From: Evernia prunastri
Taxonomy: Eukaryota > Ascomycota > Lecanoromycetes > Lecanorales > Parmeliaceae
Reading direction: 5' to 3'
Length of the DNA: 64,000 nt
Assembly: GCA_003184365.1 (NCBI GenBank)
Contig: NKYR01000108.1
Location: 1-64,000, forward strand
In this document: piece by piece, positions 10,003 through 23,224 of the stretch
Position numbering within the stretch: position 1 is the stretch's first letter
Layout of the letters: each line of letters begins with the position of its first letter
Program-made: the position numbers and the translations under genes
Notes under the pieces: model-generated
Seen by the model: only the letters and a program-made list of their open reading frames with translations
The model's database searches: none
What the model was told of the DNA's origin: nothing

Positions 10003-10228
10003 TGTTGGTTTCACATAGGTGTGATTGTCCAGCTACTTATCACTACTTGCATATGCATAGTCTTGATAATTGTAAATGTAGATGCATTGCTAAGAGGTGC
10101 AGGCGAAGAGGCAAGATATACCTCTTCGCTTAGCTAGTGTGTGGGCCTAGTGTTGCGCTAGGCGCGCAGTCAACTATCACCAGCCTCTACTGTGCTATGA
10201 ACATAGATGCTATTAATGCATACTAACA
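10003..10228 (-). repeat. 226-bp LTR, copy 2
   Basis: Nearly identical to 9206-9431, with same length and ends and only a few substitutions (for example T/C in the stretch after TTGTCCAG). Its own flanks, ATCAG and ATATT, do not match each other. The right flank ATATT differs by one base from the GTATT left of copy 1, which would fit one element spanning both LTRs. Confidence 0.75.
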
Positions 10229-10953
10229 ATATTAGTATTTTATATATTTATTAAAATCCTTAAATTTTCTAGAGTATCTTAAGTTATAATTGTGAAGTTA
10301 TTAAAGAAAATACGTTGATTAATTTTCGAAAGAAAGGTGCTTACGATAATCTTTTAGTTTTTCAATAATTAAAAATATAGAAGTAAATAATATATAGCGT
10401 AGAACACGATTTTAGATATAATTTCGATAATTTATTCGTTTTATAATAAAGAAACTTTTTATATCTCTTGAATTCTCTAAATTCTACTCAAAAATACACT
10501 TAACTTTAAACGATATCAGCTGATTTTCAGATCAAATGCTAGGAATATGTATCGTTATCATTTTACATCAAAGATAATCGTCGCATGGCTACGGTATCAT
10601 TGAAACCAGATTATCATTATGTCACGAATCGGTATAGCCTGGGTTGACTGTAATAAGATAAGCGTGTAGACTGGTGCAATCAAAGTGCATGTCAGCATGT
10701 GTGCATGATTATGCGTGATGCGCTTAGGACTCATTGCGCTGCTCAAGCGAGCCAACTAACCTATCACCAACCAAGAACCGATACGTTCGCAAGAAGGTAA
10801 GTAAGCAGGTGATCAATTTAGGTAGCTATCTCGCAAGGCTGATGGAAAAATCTCTTAATGCATACCTCCACAGCACTTGTTGTCACTAATATCTGTCGTT
10901 CAAAAAGTTTTCAAAAAGCCTCAGTGATGTCTTTCTCTTTGTGGGCGTCAATC
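10229..10953. other. AT-rich stretch, then promoter of the multicopper oxidase
   Basis: Bases 10229-10560 are strongly AT-rich with many TA steps, like the RIP block further on, and hold no frame. From about 10560 composition returns to normal and leads into the oxidase gene. No promoter motif stands out. Confidence 0.4.
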
Positions 10954-12860
10954 ATGATGCAAGTCAGACTGTCTTATCATTGTTCTCTTCTGCTGCTATT
11001 CCCTTTCCTTCTCCCTTATGATGTGACGGCAATCGTCCATGATAACTCCTTCTCGCCCGACGCGATATTGCGCATCACGGCGCAGAATATCAGTCTAGGA
11101 GGAATTCAGAGGCTCACAACGCTGGTCAACGGGTCCATTCCTGGGCCCGAGCTTCGTGTTCCGGAAAACGAGATAGCTTGGATCAGGGTTTACAATGATA
11201 TGAAAGACCAAAATCTTACGATGGTTAGTCGAGTAATCAGACAGATGGTCCCCTTCCTCTCCCTCATGCTCTTTGATTTAATTGAGAAATTATTCAGCAT
11301 TGGCATGGACTCGCAATGGCTGCCTATCCGTTTTCCGACGGAACACCACTCGCCAGTCAATGGCCCATACCTCCCCAATATTTCTTCGACTATGAACTCC
11401 AAATGCCCAATGGATCGGCAGGAACGTACTTTTATCACTCCCACGTAGGCTTCCAGGCCGTCAGCTGCTCCGGTCCATTGATCGTCGAGGACAAAGTCCC
11501 GCCGTATCAAGTCGATGGGGACCGGGTCGTTCACATTCAAGAGCTCTTCAATGAGACAGACACAACCATAGAGCAGGGGCTGCAGGCAACGCCTTTCGTG
11601 TGGAGTGGTGAAACAAATGGGTTCATTATCAACGGCAAGACGATCTCGAACTTTGGTGTGACCGACCAATCATCCTCCCAACTTGCAATCATTGATATAG
11701 AGCCAAATAGCGTGTACAGGATGCGTTTCATTGGCGCTCACTCCCTATCGTACTCTGCATTGGGAGTCGAAGATCATACCGATCTACAAGTCATCGAAGC
11801 TGATGGGGGTTACACGAAACCACACTCCACCACCTTCCTACAGATTGCTTCTGGCCAGCGCTTTAGCGCGCTTCTCAAATCCTATACATGCGATGAGTTG
11901 AAGCAGTCCGGAAAACTCGACTACTATGTTCAGATCGAAAGCCGTGAGCGTCCGAGCAACACAACGAATTACGCCATCCTTCGCTATAACAATTCTTGCA
12001 TGATCCCCTCGGATCCCTCCAAGAGCGCTTCGAACACAACCTACCCAACTCGAAAGCCCATCGCGCTCCCACCGACTGTCGACGGTTTTCTCGACTACGT
12101 CCTGCAACCTCTCGATCCGAACGACTTCCCCTCTGCTTCACAGGTGACACGCCGGGTCGTCCTCAACGTGCAGCAAATCCTGGACAAGTACATCATCTGG
12201 GAAGACTCAAGCGTCTCCTGGACGGCCGACACGAACGACCCGGTCCCGCACACCACGCCAAGCGAACCATATCTCGTGTCGCTATACAAGAACCAGACCG
12301 CTTACACGCCGTCCTACGCGGTAGCCGTGAAGAACGGTGGCCTCGACCCATCGACAAACACGTTCCCTGCTAAAGTCGGCGAAGTGTTGGAGATAGTGCT
12401 CCAGAACATTGGCGCTCACGCCGTCGACAATGAAACCGGTGGCGGGCTCGACGTCCACCCGTGGCATGCTCACGGCGAACACTACTACGACATCGGAGGC
12501 GGGCCGGGAGCCTTCGACCCCAACGTTGCCGAAGAGCGACTGAAGGGCACCGAGCCGGTGCTTCGGGACACGACGATGCTCTTCCGCTACAATGCGACGA
12601 CCCAACCGGACGAAAAGCAAGGGTGGCGAGCGTGGAGGTTGAGGGTGCAGCAGCCGGGCGTGTGGATGATCCACTGTCATACGCTGCAGCATATGCTCAT
12701 GGGTATGCAGACCGTGTGGGTGTTTGGTGATGCTGAGCAAGTGTTGGTGTTGCCAAAGGCGGACGTTGAGGGGTATCTCACTTACGGAGGGGATGTGTAT
12801 GGAAATATCAGCCATGCGCCGGATGTGGTACATTTCAGCGAACTAGATGGTGGAATGTGA
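10954..12860 (+). CDS. Secreted multicopper oxidase (laccase / ascorbate-oxidase-like)
   Basis: Two exons, 10954-11223 and 11298-12860, with a 74-nt intron (GTTAGT...CAG), give 610 residues. All four copper-binding motifs are present: HWHG (91-94, made across the splice), HSH (137-139), HPWHAHG (477-483) and HCHTLQH followed by MLMGM (549-560). The enzyme should oxidise phenols or similar substrates and reduce oxygen to water. I start at 10954 because the next 26 residues form a clean signal peptide (hydrophobic LLLLFPFLLP). In-frame ATGs at 10858 and 10927 would bury it. Several N-x-T/S sites suit secretion. The Cys in HCH confirms a type 1 copper site. The exact subfamily cannot be fixed. 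It converges with the rhodopsin-like gene 81 bp downstream. Confidence 0.9.
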
Positions 12861-12941
12861 GACTTGGCAACGATCTAGACCGTGGTATCAGAAGTACTCT
12901 CTGAGGTGGTGTATGACATGGTACGCTTCACATGCTATTGC

Positions 12942-14258
12942 TTAATTACCCGCATGATCTTCCACTTCGTTTCTGTCGAAGTCAGTCATCTCATACTCCC
13001 CCCCCTTTGCTGCCCCCATCTCCACCTCGTTGAAGCCGTGAATCTTCGCAATGTTTTCGACACTCGACAATCGTTCGGATTGTCTGCTCCTGCTCGCACG
13101 AAACGAAACAAGACTACGCTTTACGTGGCCGCCAATCTTTTCAAACAGAGGCTTCAGAGGGGGAAGACAGGCTGCCAAAAGGCCGATGGAGATTTCGGCC
13201 GTCGTCCAGAAGGTTGGCGGGGTATTAGTATTTGCACTGCTCTTTGAAGGATTGAGGAAGACTGTACTATGTTAGTGTTCGCCTTTGAGGCGGATACCGC
13301 CAAGTGCTGAGTGAGAAGCGTAGAATATACTGATATAATATATTGATATGGGGAAGAGAGAAGGCATACTATTAAACCTATATGCGACGAAGTATAGTCG
13401 TACTACGCCGAAGACAAGTGATCTATATCGAGTCAGCGTTTAAGTAATACTCATTGCCCATACGCAAGGAGACGGTTCGACTCACAGCGTGCCCAAGGAA
13501 AATATGAAAGTCAGCTCGACTTTGGATCGTCTGCTCATCTGTAACTTGCGAAGACACGGATATGGCAGAGTAAGAACGGCAACGTCACCCAGCACATCCG
13601 TGATAGCAAACCACAACAGTAACCACTCCTGCGAGGCCCAAGGCTGGACGGTATAATACTTGTTGCTTTCAAGAATCACCTGCAATAAAAAAAATACGAG
13701 TCCCCAGAGCGCGATAAGGATGACGAAAATATTATTCACGATTCGGAAAAGTTTATATCGAGCAAAGATACGGCGATAGAAGAAGAGGACGCTGAGTTTG
13801 ATACAACTATATGTGAATTTCTCGATGACGATGTTGGCATAAGCAAGCTATAATTTATGTGAAGTTAGCAAAGTGTAACTGATCTTCAGAATTAAGAGAA
13901 GATGGCCTTTATGAGATTATACCCTGGCCTGGTTTGTAGCCCGCCATTGAACAGTCGGCTCGTCATCTCTCCCAAGCACTCCTATAACAGCGCCTATATA
14001 CGAGTCAGAAAGATCCCTGATTCAGTTTGTCTCTATCAACTCATTCTGATTAGAATCAAGAGGCTTTTGAATCATACCGGCAATCTGAACAGCACCTTGA
14101 CTTAAAACCAGAAGACAAGAGATGGCAATCAGCCAGTCGTCGATACCCACAAACGTGGGCGTAAGACGGAGGCGTGTATAAAATCTCAAGCATACGGCTA
14201 CAAATCCAAGCAGTGGAAGCAGAATGGCCGTGACGATCACGCTAGCGACTCCGTACAT
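12942..14258 (-). CDS. Fungal rhodopsin-like (PTH11-related) integral membrane protein
   Basis: Exons 14258-14078, 13993-13923, 13847-13486 and 13266-12942 read as 312 residues. Introns 1-3 are 84, 75 and 219 nt; intron 2 has a GCTAAC branch site and the third donor is GTGAGT. Family marks: an N-terminal helix, LRFYTRL and GIDDWL, then EKFTYSCIKLSVLFFYRRIF, QPWASQEW, and near the end TPPTFWTTAEISIG before a cytoplasmic tail. These proteins are seven-helix membrane proteins of unknown ligand, some acting as host-surface sensors. The sequence between FSLGTL and TPPTFW is about 12-15 residues shorter than I expect, removing part of helix 5, and the third acceptor is unusually close to its CTAAC. 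Either a small exon is missed or the gene is impaired. Confidence 0.7.
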
Positions 14259-16149
14259 ATTAAAAAAACAATTATTGATATGTCGAGTGGTTTTTGGGTG
14301 GAGCCTGTAAGTCTCAGAGAAGGCAAAGATACTGAACGAACAACGCTATTGCCCCCGATTATATATACTGTGGCCCATCACTCTAGCCTCGCCTAAGCCT
14401 CATTGGGGACTGCAGGATTATTGTGTAGCAAAAATGATTGAAACATTGTGACGGTCCGCCTAACCACATCGGCCTGGTCATGCCTCCATTTTGACTGCGA
14501 ACGGACTTCCGTTTACAGGCATTCTGGATGCACACTATTTAAAATCGAACCCCGAAAATATGCCCAGTGCTGTTGTGTACTCGTCAGCGAGCCGAGTGCG
14601 GGGCGTGATTGAAGCAAATGTTCAAAGCACAGACGCTGCTGGATGATTAACCTCGTTATGCGGTAAGACGGCAGTAGTAAGCCAGACGCTTTCCGGCCTT
14701 GCCCGCCGCCGCCACTTTCTGCATGTTCCAGACGACTTGACCCGTGGAAAAAGTGGCTGCTGATGACAGGCTTGAAATGATTCGCCACGGTGCCGGCCAA
14801 CATGCAATACGGCAGGGCAAGGTACAAAAGCGGACACACGTCCAAACAACTTGCTATCGCGTTGAAACCTGACCATTTTCCAAGGTTGAAGGTTGAAGGT
14901 CCCGTCTTGGTGGGCGATCGAAGTGATGACCGAAAGCACTAGCGGAAGGATCGAAAATTCTCCGTAGTCATACCCCACAGTGAAACATCATGACCACTAT
15001 CGAATGGACTGAAAACAACCCGATGCTAAGAAATGTCCCGAGAAAGATGTGTTAATCGTGCCGTTCCCGCTATAGACGTGCTGACGCTGACAACCATTTG
15101 CCGATCGTAGAATGGCCCGGAAGCTCCGGCTCCCCTATCTTCAGGTAGCACGGATCAGCATGATTAGCTTGTCGACCCAGACGGCAGGATTGGCAAGCGG
15201 CATGCGATCAGCACAATTAGCGATTTACTCGTCTTGCCATGAGCACGATGAGTAGGGAATAGGGTGCACCTCTCCAAACCACTAGGCCAAAAGAGCGTGG
15301 GACTCCGTCAAGTCGGAAAATCCTCGCTAATGCACACCATATCCGTAATAAGTGCACACTTCGAAAAAAAATGGAGCATGTCCTCATGCGCTGGCCTACA
15401 CGCATTCGAAATATAGAAGCCCCCCCCCCCCCCCCCCCCGGGTGCAGTGCGCGCGTTAGCCAGTCACAGGCCTGGTGCGCAGCTGGCGCAAGCACAGGGG
15501 TTACGAGTCCCTATCAAACCCGAGGACAGCGACGAGTGTCCTATCATGGCTGATCGACCTGACACACCCCAGGTCGAATCGGTGTTGCTATCATTTGTTG
15601 TGGATAAGAAGATGATTTGGTATAATATCTATATGGTTGTGGTGGTGTGTAAGGATGATGGAACTGTCTATCTGGCAAGATGTTAGAAATGTGCGGAGAA
15701 AGTCGACACTACGGAGATTGACATCAAAAGTCCTGCCCATGCCAAGAACAAGGGTCCAGCTGTCGGACAACGCCCCGCCTGAATGGTTACCTGGACAATA
15801 CGCTTAGAGCGCCTTTGATGTGACCCCCATTTCGGAGTCTATGCCCCTATCAGACCCCAAAAGAGACCTAAGTCCAGTCTATGCGCTCCGAATAACCGAC
15901 TCCAGTTCAGGGCTATCTTCCGAAGAAGGGTTAGGGCTTTCGCTAGCGCTGCCTTATAGGAAAGACCTGATTCTTACGAACGGTTTTCAAATGGTTTTTG
16001 TACCACAACGGTATAGACATGCTTTGAATTAGTGAAAACTATTGAAATATGCGGTACAACAGAGACCCGGACGCTGATTGGTTGGCCAATCGAGGCTTGG
16101 CAGAGGCCACCTACCTAATGCCTCCATGTTGGCCCACATACTTACTTCT
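14259..16149. other. Intergenic, no gene recognised
   Basis: Short frames on both strands (for example 14513-14978 minus, 15820-16032 plus) have no recognised domain and conflict with each other. The stretch lies between the rhodopsin-like gene and the RIP block and may include decayed genes. The only clear landmark is a run of 20 C at 15420-15439. Confidence 0.4.
15420..15439 (+). repeat. Homopolymer of 20 C
   Basis: An uninterrupted C run in otherwise ordinary sequence. Its length is likely to be misread by sequencing and to vary between isolates. Confidence 0.85.
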
Positions 16150-19100
16150 GTACGTTACCTAGTATCAATGCTATTGACAGTCACATCGTTTCTGTTTCAA
16201 TATAAACGAAAAATAATAACGATTTTTAGAATATAGAAAAATAATAAGATATATATACTTAAGATTCGTAGCAAATAAGCATTTATATCTCCAATTCAAA
16301 AGATTACTATAAACTTTAAAGCTAAGTTTTATATAGACGTCTGAAAAATCTTCTTTGACACGAAAATAGTCGAAGATAACTCGAAATTTATCTTGCGAGA
16401 TAGAGTTATCGACTTTGTTTATTATCACAGCTCGAGCATTTCATTAAAAAAGTCGTTTATTCGTCGACTCGATAAGTTCGTAGATTTCTTCTTTTAGATC
16501 TTTCTAAATAATCTTTCGAAGTTATCACTCAATATACGTCGATTATCTCTTTTATATAACATTGAAAATAGACTTAATATCGAGAATAATTCTTACTCTA
16601 TATATAATCAAGTCGATACATAATAAATCTATTAAATCGATATTATTAAGATAACGATAATAATAGAGTAATGTTAAGATTTAAAGACGAGCTGTTTCAA
16701 TAGAAATAAGAGATTCTAAAATAAAACTTATTAAGCTAATTCAAGCTTTCAATATAGTAGAAGATATATTCGATGATATAAACGATCGTATGATAAATTT
16801 ATTAGAATATACTGATTTAGCAGAGAGAGATATTTTTATATTAATCTGAAGAATACGCGAGTAATACGAAATATTAGACACATTAAAAAAGTTGATAGAT
16901 TGTTCGAATTTATTTATGAAAAAGAAATTATCAAGTAAAAAATATTGAGAATCTTCGATTTTCTTGTTATCGCTGTAAAAAGGTTTTATAACGATTAAAC
17001 TTCGCGATAGAGCGCTCTTCTAAAGTATTAAAAAGCACTCGAAAAATATAAATTTAATTAATTTCGAGTCTTGCTGAAAATTTAGCGAAAATTCGAAATA
17101 GCGATAGAAGTAGAATTCTAAATATTTTTAAGATCATCATTCTTATTCGAAGAGAACTTAGAAGAAAACGCTTTATCGTCTAACTTCAAAACTTTAACTC
17201 TCGAAATTATCGATTTTAAATATATAAATAGATTATGATTCTTATAGAATACGAGCTTTAAATCAATAGTTTTTCGTATCTACTCTTTTATGAAAGCATT
17301 ATTAATTATAATCTTAAATTGACGTATAAAAATAAGAGTGTTAATCGAGTAGAGTTAAGATAATTTTAGAATTAAGCTGAAATATTTCGTAAAATCAATA
17401 GCAGTAGTATAAAGCAACTTCGATGCTACGAAGTAACGAATATCACGAACAATTTCTTTCACGAATAAGTGTAGTTAGACTCAGTGATATAGAATAGTCT
17501 CACGATAATCGATAGTACGTATAAATAAATCTTTGAATTTTACTTCTTTTAGAAAATGAAGTTTTTATATTAAAAAACGTATTAGTTCGATAGATATGAC
17601 ATTTATATCAGATTTTTGATTAATTTGAATATACTTTCTATTAAGAGACACGAAAGAATTATTAGATTTAAAGACGATATATAATATACGAAAAGTCTTA
17701 TTTAAAGCTATTATAATCGAAAGAAAGCGCGTATATCTCTCGATCTATGCTGTGATAACACTTATTATCGTAATCATAAATTTTCGAAAAGTCTACTGAG
17801 TAGAGTTCAGACTAATCTGAAGTTTCTGTAATTTATTATTCATTATAGACTAAAATAACTATTATTGAGTTGATATTATATAAGTCGATATGAGTTTAGA
17901 TATTTGAGAAATAAATTGAAATGTGAATTACGAAATGAGTTCTTGCTGTTATCGAAATTAAAATTAAAATTATTGAGATTATTAAGTGCTCTGCACGCGT
18001 TTCTGGATTACTTTCGTATATAAGCGTTTTAATTTTCGATAGACAGTAAAAGATTAAGTTATGAGATTTATTTAAGTAAGATTTACTTTATTATTTTGCA
18101 AAATCTAACGAATAGATATAGACGAATCGAATCTTTTAAGCGTCTTATTAAATATTTCGACGAAAGATTAAGACTTAATCTTCTTTTCTACACGTTTTTT
18201 TTCTTTTCGCTTAAAACGATCTTTCGAAGTAGAGATAAATTGAGTAGATATCGAAGTCGACTGAAACTATTAAGAATTAAATTGAAAAACGAGTGCTTAT
18301 ATGAAAGCAGCGACTTACTACGACTGAAAGAAGATTTCGAAATTTATATTAATTTAAAAAGACACGAACTGCTATTATCTCTGCTGTGATACTTACTACT
18401 ATATTTGAATAAAAGTTAATATAATTTACTGAAGTAGTACGAGTTTAAATTAAGATCTCTACTCTAATTACTTCTTCAAGCGACTTCGAAAAGAATCTAA
18501 CTCGTCGATATCTTCTTTCTAAGCTCTCTTATTAAAATCGAATTCTTTATCGAAATTTGCGAATATACTATTCGCATCTTAGAAATTCGTGACGAAAAGA
18601 TCTGCTATATTAAAGTAAATAGAGTTTATCGAATTAATATAGATAGACGACGACGTAATAGATGACGACGTGTAAATAGCGAAAAGATTTAAAGTAGAGA
18701 TATTAATTTCGTAAAATACGATATTACTATCGTAGTAATCAAAGACTGCTGCGATAAAGCTTATCTGAGAAAAATTATCGAATACGATTTTTTTAAGATA
18801 AGACTATTTTCAGAAAGAAAGGATCTCGTCTATATAATTCTTAAAAATATAATTTAAATAATCACATCTAATGTATAGACGTCTATCTATCTTAAGATTA
18901 AAAGTCTTCGAGTTATTGATGAAAGAATTCTTTGAAGTCTTTCGATTAGAAAGATTTTTAAGCAAAGTTTGTTAATAGTTACGAAGACGATTTTAAAAAT
19001 AAGATTAATTTCTAGCAGAAGTAGAAGATACTTGATTTATTCGATTTGAATTAAATAGCAATAAAACTCGCTGCTGAGATTAAATCGATATTATTAAAAT

Positions 19101-20620
19101 AGAATTCTTAGATTGAAATGAAAAAGACTGACGAAAAGACTAATAGTCTCGATAATCGTTGTCTTAAGTATAACTTTAATCGTGTGTCTTAGTATAATAA
19201 AAAGCAAGCAAAGTATTAATTTGAGTTTTCGATATATTTCGCTAAGCAATCTCTTTATAGAATTAAAGCTTATTTTCTTTCGTTTTATCTTTCAACAACT
19301 TTTATATCTCAGCGTTAATTCGACGAGTAATTTTAATTACGTTATAGAGTATACGTAAGAAACGATCAGAATTTCTTATACTCTTAACACATTTTCGCTT
19401 GATTAATATATTCGAAAGATCTCGAATTTAGAAATAAAGAAACGTGTTTAGAAGTAGTTCTTTAGCAAGAGAGAGAATCGTAGTAAAAGTACGATCTTTA
19501 ACTTTGTATTTGTATATTAGACTTTTCGTTCTCGTATAGTACGTAGTAATAATCTTTTGAGATTGTTATCGTAGATCTATAAACTCAATATCGAAAGAGA
19601 TAAAAATCGCTTTTTTAATTATTGCTGAAAATTTCTACTTGAGAAGTGAAATAAATTAATTTATCGTAACTTAAATAATATTTTTAATATTGAAAAGACG
19701 AACGATATTAGAAGTAATCTCGACTCACTTAACTGCTTTCTTCTAAAATAAAAAATCGATATATTTTAAATAAGCTTAAAGAGTGAGCTGATTAGCTTTT
19801 CGAATAGACTTAAGTTTATAATTAAGAATCTTAAGTTAGCGAGTAGTAGACTATTTCTGCTTATTAGAGAACTTATTATAGAATAAGAATATAAAGATAG
19901 TTATAATAGCTACGAGAGTTGCTTGAATAGTGCTGAGACTTAAAGAAAGTTGAACTTCGATTAAGAGTTGAGTGTCGATAATAAATTAATAGATAGACTC
20001 AGACTCGTCTGAAGATAACGTATTCTTTTGACAGAATTTCGGACTTTAATTAGAAATATATATAGAATTATGCGAATCTCGAAAGAAGTTAGAGTAATCG
20101 AGAATATAGTAGTATATTAACTTCTCGAGTAAGCTTCTTCTGAACTCTTTTGATGAAATTAATGCTTTAATAACGACGATAAAATAGAAGACTTAAGATG
20201 CTTCAATAAAGAAGTTAAGCTTGAATAGATGCTAGCAAGAGATCTAGAAGAAATCGAATCTCTGAAGCGAACGTTGCGTTCTTTTGAGAAAGTTATTTCT
20301 TTAATAAGGATTTTGATAAAGAAAGAAATAAATTGACGAGAAGAAGAATAACGTCAAAAAAAACATTCTCGAGAGAAATTTTTATAACGAGCTTAGAGAT
20401 TTCTTGAAAGTAAGTGATGATATAAGAAAATAAGAGCACGAAAAGAAGTAGCTAGTCGTCATTAATAGATGTTAGACTTGTCTCGATAAGACATCGAAAA
20501 GACTTAAACAGCTGATAAAGACGTAAATATCAACGACAAACAATAATTAAAAGATCAATTATTAACGACAAGAAAGAATAATAAGACTGATCGATTCAAG
20601 ATCACGAAGATTTCGAGAAT
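16150..20620 (-). mobile_element. RIP-degraded AT-rich block containing a gypsy-like reverse transcriptase remnant
   Basis: About 4.5 kb of very AT-rich sequence, poor in CA/TG and rich in TA while CG (often TCGA) survives, the pattern RIP leaves by turning CpA into TpA. Both edges are sharp. On the minus strand 16428-16171 stays open for 85 residues and resembles the start of a Ty3/gypsy-type reverse transcriptase: FDYFRVKEDF (expected DYR.vN), then TNLKYIYLIIFLY (expected DLK.AY..I.L) with Asp changed to Asn, then YYFSF. It is cut off at 16171. A Lys/Arg-rich plus-strand frame (18096-18389) and a possible zinc-knuckle remnant near 19150 hint at further or nested elements. Terminal repeats were not found. 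Confidence 0.65.
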
Positions 20621-22813
20621 GAGTATTAGTTGAAAAGGGCTCGGTTTTTGATAAGTAGAATAAATGATTATCTATGGAGGAGGAAGAACCCTGCAGGAGA
20701 ATATCTACTCCTGCTGACTAAGACCTATGCTAGCTACTCGGTTCCACCTTCCAACTATGGACCCTTCATGATGCCGGAAGAGAGACGGATGCGTGATACC
20801 AAAGTCGGCCATATCGCAGAGCGGTCCGAGCGCGATTAGCGCGCGGCCATTTGCTTTGAAGCTTTGCCGAGAGCCCGAGACAAGATCATTGTTTACCTGA
20901 CTCGCGTCGCGAAGCGCTGTTGTGTACTCATGATTTCCTGTTGGCTAAACCCATCTTTTCGAGGCGGTTGGTAGATTCATCGCAGTCCGTAAAACAAATC
21001 TTTGGTGCGTCACTCTGTAAAGGTCTCTAAGCAGGTAATACAATGGAGACATAACAAGGCAGCAATAGCAACCCGACAAGCGCCTTTTTAAATGCAGACA
21101 GAGGCACTGTACGAGACTAAGAGAATATACTGAAAGATGTTCTATCTTCCTCAGAACAAAGATAGTCAAGAGGTGTCAGGCCGATGGTACTGTAGGATTG
21201 TGAATGCTCAAGCACGCAGTACCTTCACAGAATTCCCAATTTCATGCTTGGGAAGCCCCGTTCTCGTGCTAGAGTGAGCCAGAGAGCCTGGTTGAACGTA
21301 CCTGCATGTCAGCTCATGACTCGTTCCTGCCTCAAATTTGAAAAAGGGAGCATCTAGCGGGAAGCCCGTCATCAGACGTTGCTCGCCAACAAAGGCAATT
21401 TTGGGTTCACTTGCATAGCTGGAGATGCTTCTTCCCAAAGGAAGGCCCGGGCAAATTTGCATTTCCTGACACCAGTCGAATAGGCAATCATACGATGGTT
21501 TCCTCAAAGGTTAAGCCCCAGTCATCTCAAGCATGTTCCGCATGATCGTGGCAACCTGTCAAGTCAAACCACGCGAGTATTGTCCAATATGAGCCCCACC
21601 CTCCAATATACGTTCACGTGTTACATTTGGAGATGTCCTTGTATCCCGGCTCGCCTATCTGCACAAGGTTCGGATCGATGTAGATCTTGCATTGCAATTC
21701 CCAAAGACGGTGTTCGCCGGGAGCGATCCGAGACACATGCAGCCGTATGCTGGTTGCCTTGTGTTATTTGGCATAGGTATGCAAGGTTGGCCGTATGAAA
21801 AGGCTTGGGTGCCGCAAGGGTGTCCAGACTGGGATGGTCCAGAACGATCGATGACCTTTCAAGCAGGTATCGCTGTCTCTTGGTTTCCCTAACGTGACTG
21901 TCGGAGCGAGTCGAGTAGATATCCCTTTCATTCACGCTTGGACGAGGCGGTGTTCTTTGAGAAAAACGGAGACCTGGCTGCAACTCGCTCGGCCTCAACT
22001 AAGCTCCGCCACTCGCGATAATACGTACCTATGTCAAAGAGTGCCGGTGAGCCCGATCATTGTGGTTTGTAATGGAGAAAAAGGTATGGTAACATAGATA
22101 CCGCGGTCCTGTTCGCCTGCACATTCTTCATCGAGTTCATCAACACATTTGTCATCCGTTGATCTCTTGTCTTGGCGCGCCAGATCTCCTTAGTATTCGG
22201 TACATGAATTTTCGCGATGATGCTCGGTAATCACAATTTTCGAAAGAGAAAGGAGGAGAATTTGCCACACAAGGCGTGCGCAGTTAATAAAAGCGTAAGA
22301 AAGTTTTAGAAAGAGGAAGAAAACGAGAGTATAACAGAGAGCGGGAAATTGAGATTTGAGTCATAGCCGCAAAACAAGGCCAAGCGCATTTCTTTTCTCG
22401 CTCGTTGCTAGCTTTCCGAGGCTAACTTTGAGACTGCAAGACTGACAGCCAGATCATAAGTAACTCTAGGGAGCCTACCTATTCTACTTCGAGACGGATG
22501 TTGACGGCTCCATCAGGGGCGCTAGATCATTGGCTCCCTTAAATGCACCTTGCCAGAGCCTCATAAGCAAATTACCTGTAGGATCGATCCATCTACCTGA
22601 ACACCAAGAGAGAAATCGTCCAAGCGGAAAGTCCTGCCGGTCCAGTAGCTCGAGGATTGGTCGTAACGCAACATGGTGATTCAGACCGTGGCATCGTAGA
22701 GACTCTCTCCTGTTCACCGAAATCTCCTAACAGAGCTGTTCGTGCACACCGCTAGAAAGCCCTGCATCTTCTGGCGAAGTTTTAAAGGGAACACCGGAGG
22801 ACTCGGAATCCCA
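20621..22813. other. Gene-poor stretch after the RIP block
   Basis: Composition is normal, but I find no domain, no signal peptide and no consistent exon chain. The longest frames (21621-21998 minus, 21208-21507 minus) look random or decayed. Confidence 0.4.
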
Positions 22814-23224
22814 CTAAGTCATCTCCTCGAGCGCCTGTGATGTAAGCTTGCACCTTAACGCATGCAGCTCATTCGTTTGAACCAGTAAGCTGCTCCCGAT
22901 TAAGGTCAGTTGGTGCACGGCCCTAGTGTCTTTCGCCGGGTCCACAATGCCCATGCAGACACCCCAAACCGTATACTTCTGCTTGTGTGGTATTTGCTTC
23001 GTGCGAAAGGGTTGCCTGTTCGCTCTTGAAAATGATTTGATTGGCGACCACGGGGCTAAAGTGGTTTGGGGGGGATCCTTCATTTGCTGTTCTGGCCTAG
23101 ATGACCGAGATGATGAAGACGCAGCTGGAGACACTAAGCCAGGGTGGTGGCCTCTCCGGCTGTTCACAGAGCTAAGCTCCCCGAGGGGCTCGCTGATAGC
23201 GTCGCCAAACGCTCTTTTTGCCAC
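22814..23224 (-). CDS. Hypothetical protein, doubtful
   Basis: A 136-residue frame beginning MAKRAFGDAISEPLGEL, with a Ser-rich low-complexity middle and a basic stretch, ending LTSQALEEMT. A plus-strand frame of 186 residues (22926-23486) overlaps it. The minus frame has the more protein-like composition. I do not recognise either. Confidence 0.25.
   Translation of the reverse strand: MAKRAFGDAISEPLGELSSVNSRRGHHPGLVSPAASSSSRSSRPEQQMKDPPQTTLAPWSPIKSFSRANRQPFRTKQIPHKQKYTVWGVCMGIVDPAKDTRAVHQLTLIGSSLLVQTNELHALRCKLTSQALEEMT

Noticed and set aside
14622..14978. Two overlapping minus frames with hydrophobic stretches, perhaps a decayed transporter
   Set aside because: No recognisable motif and the frames do not join without invented changes.
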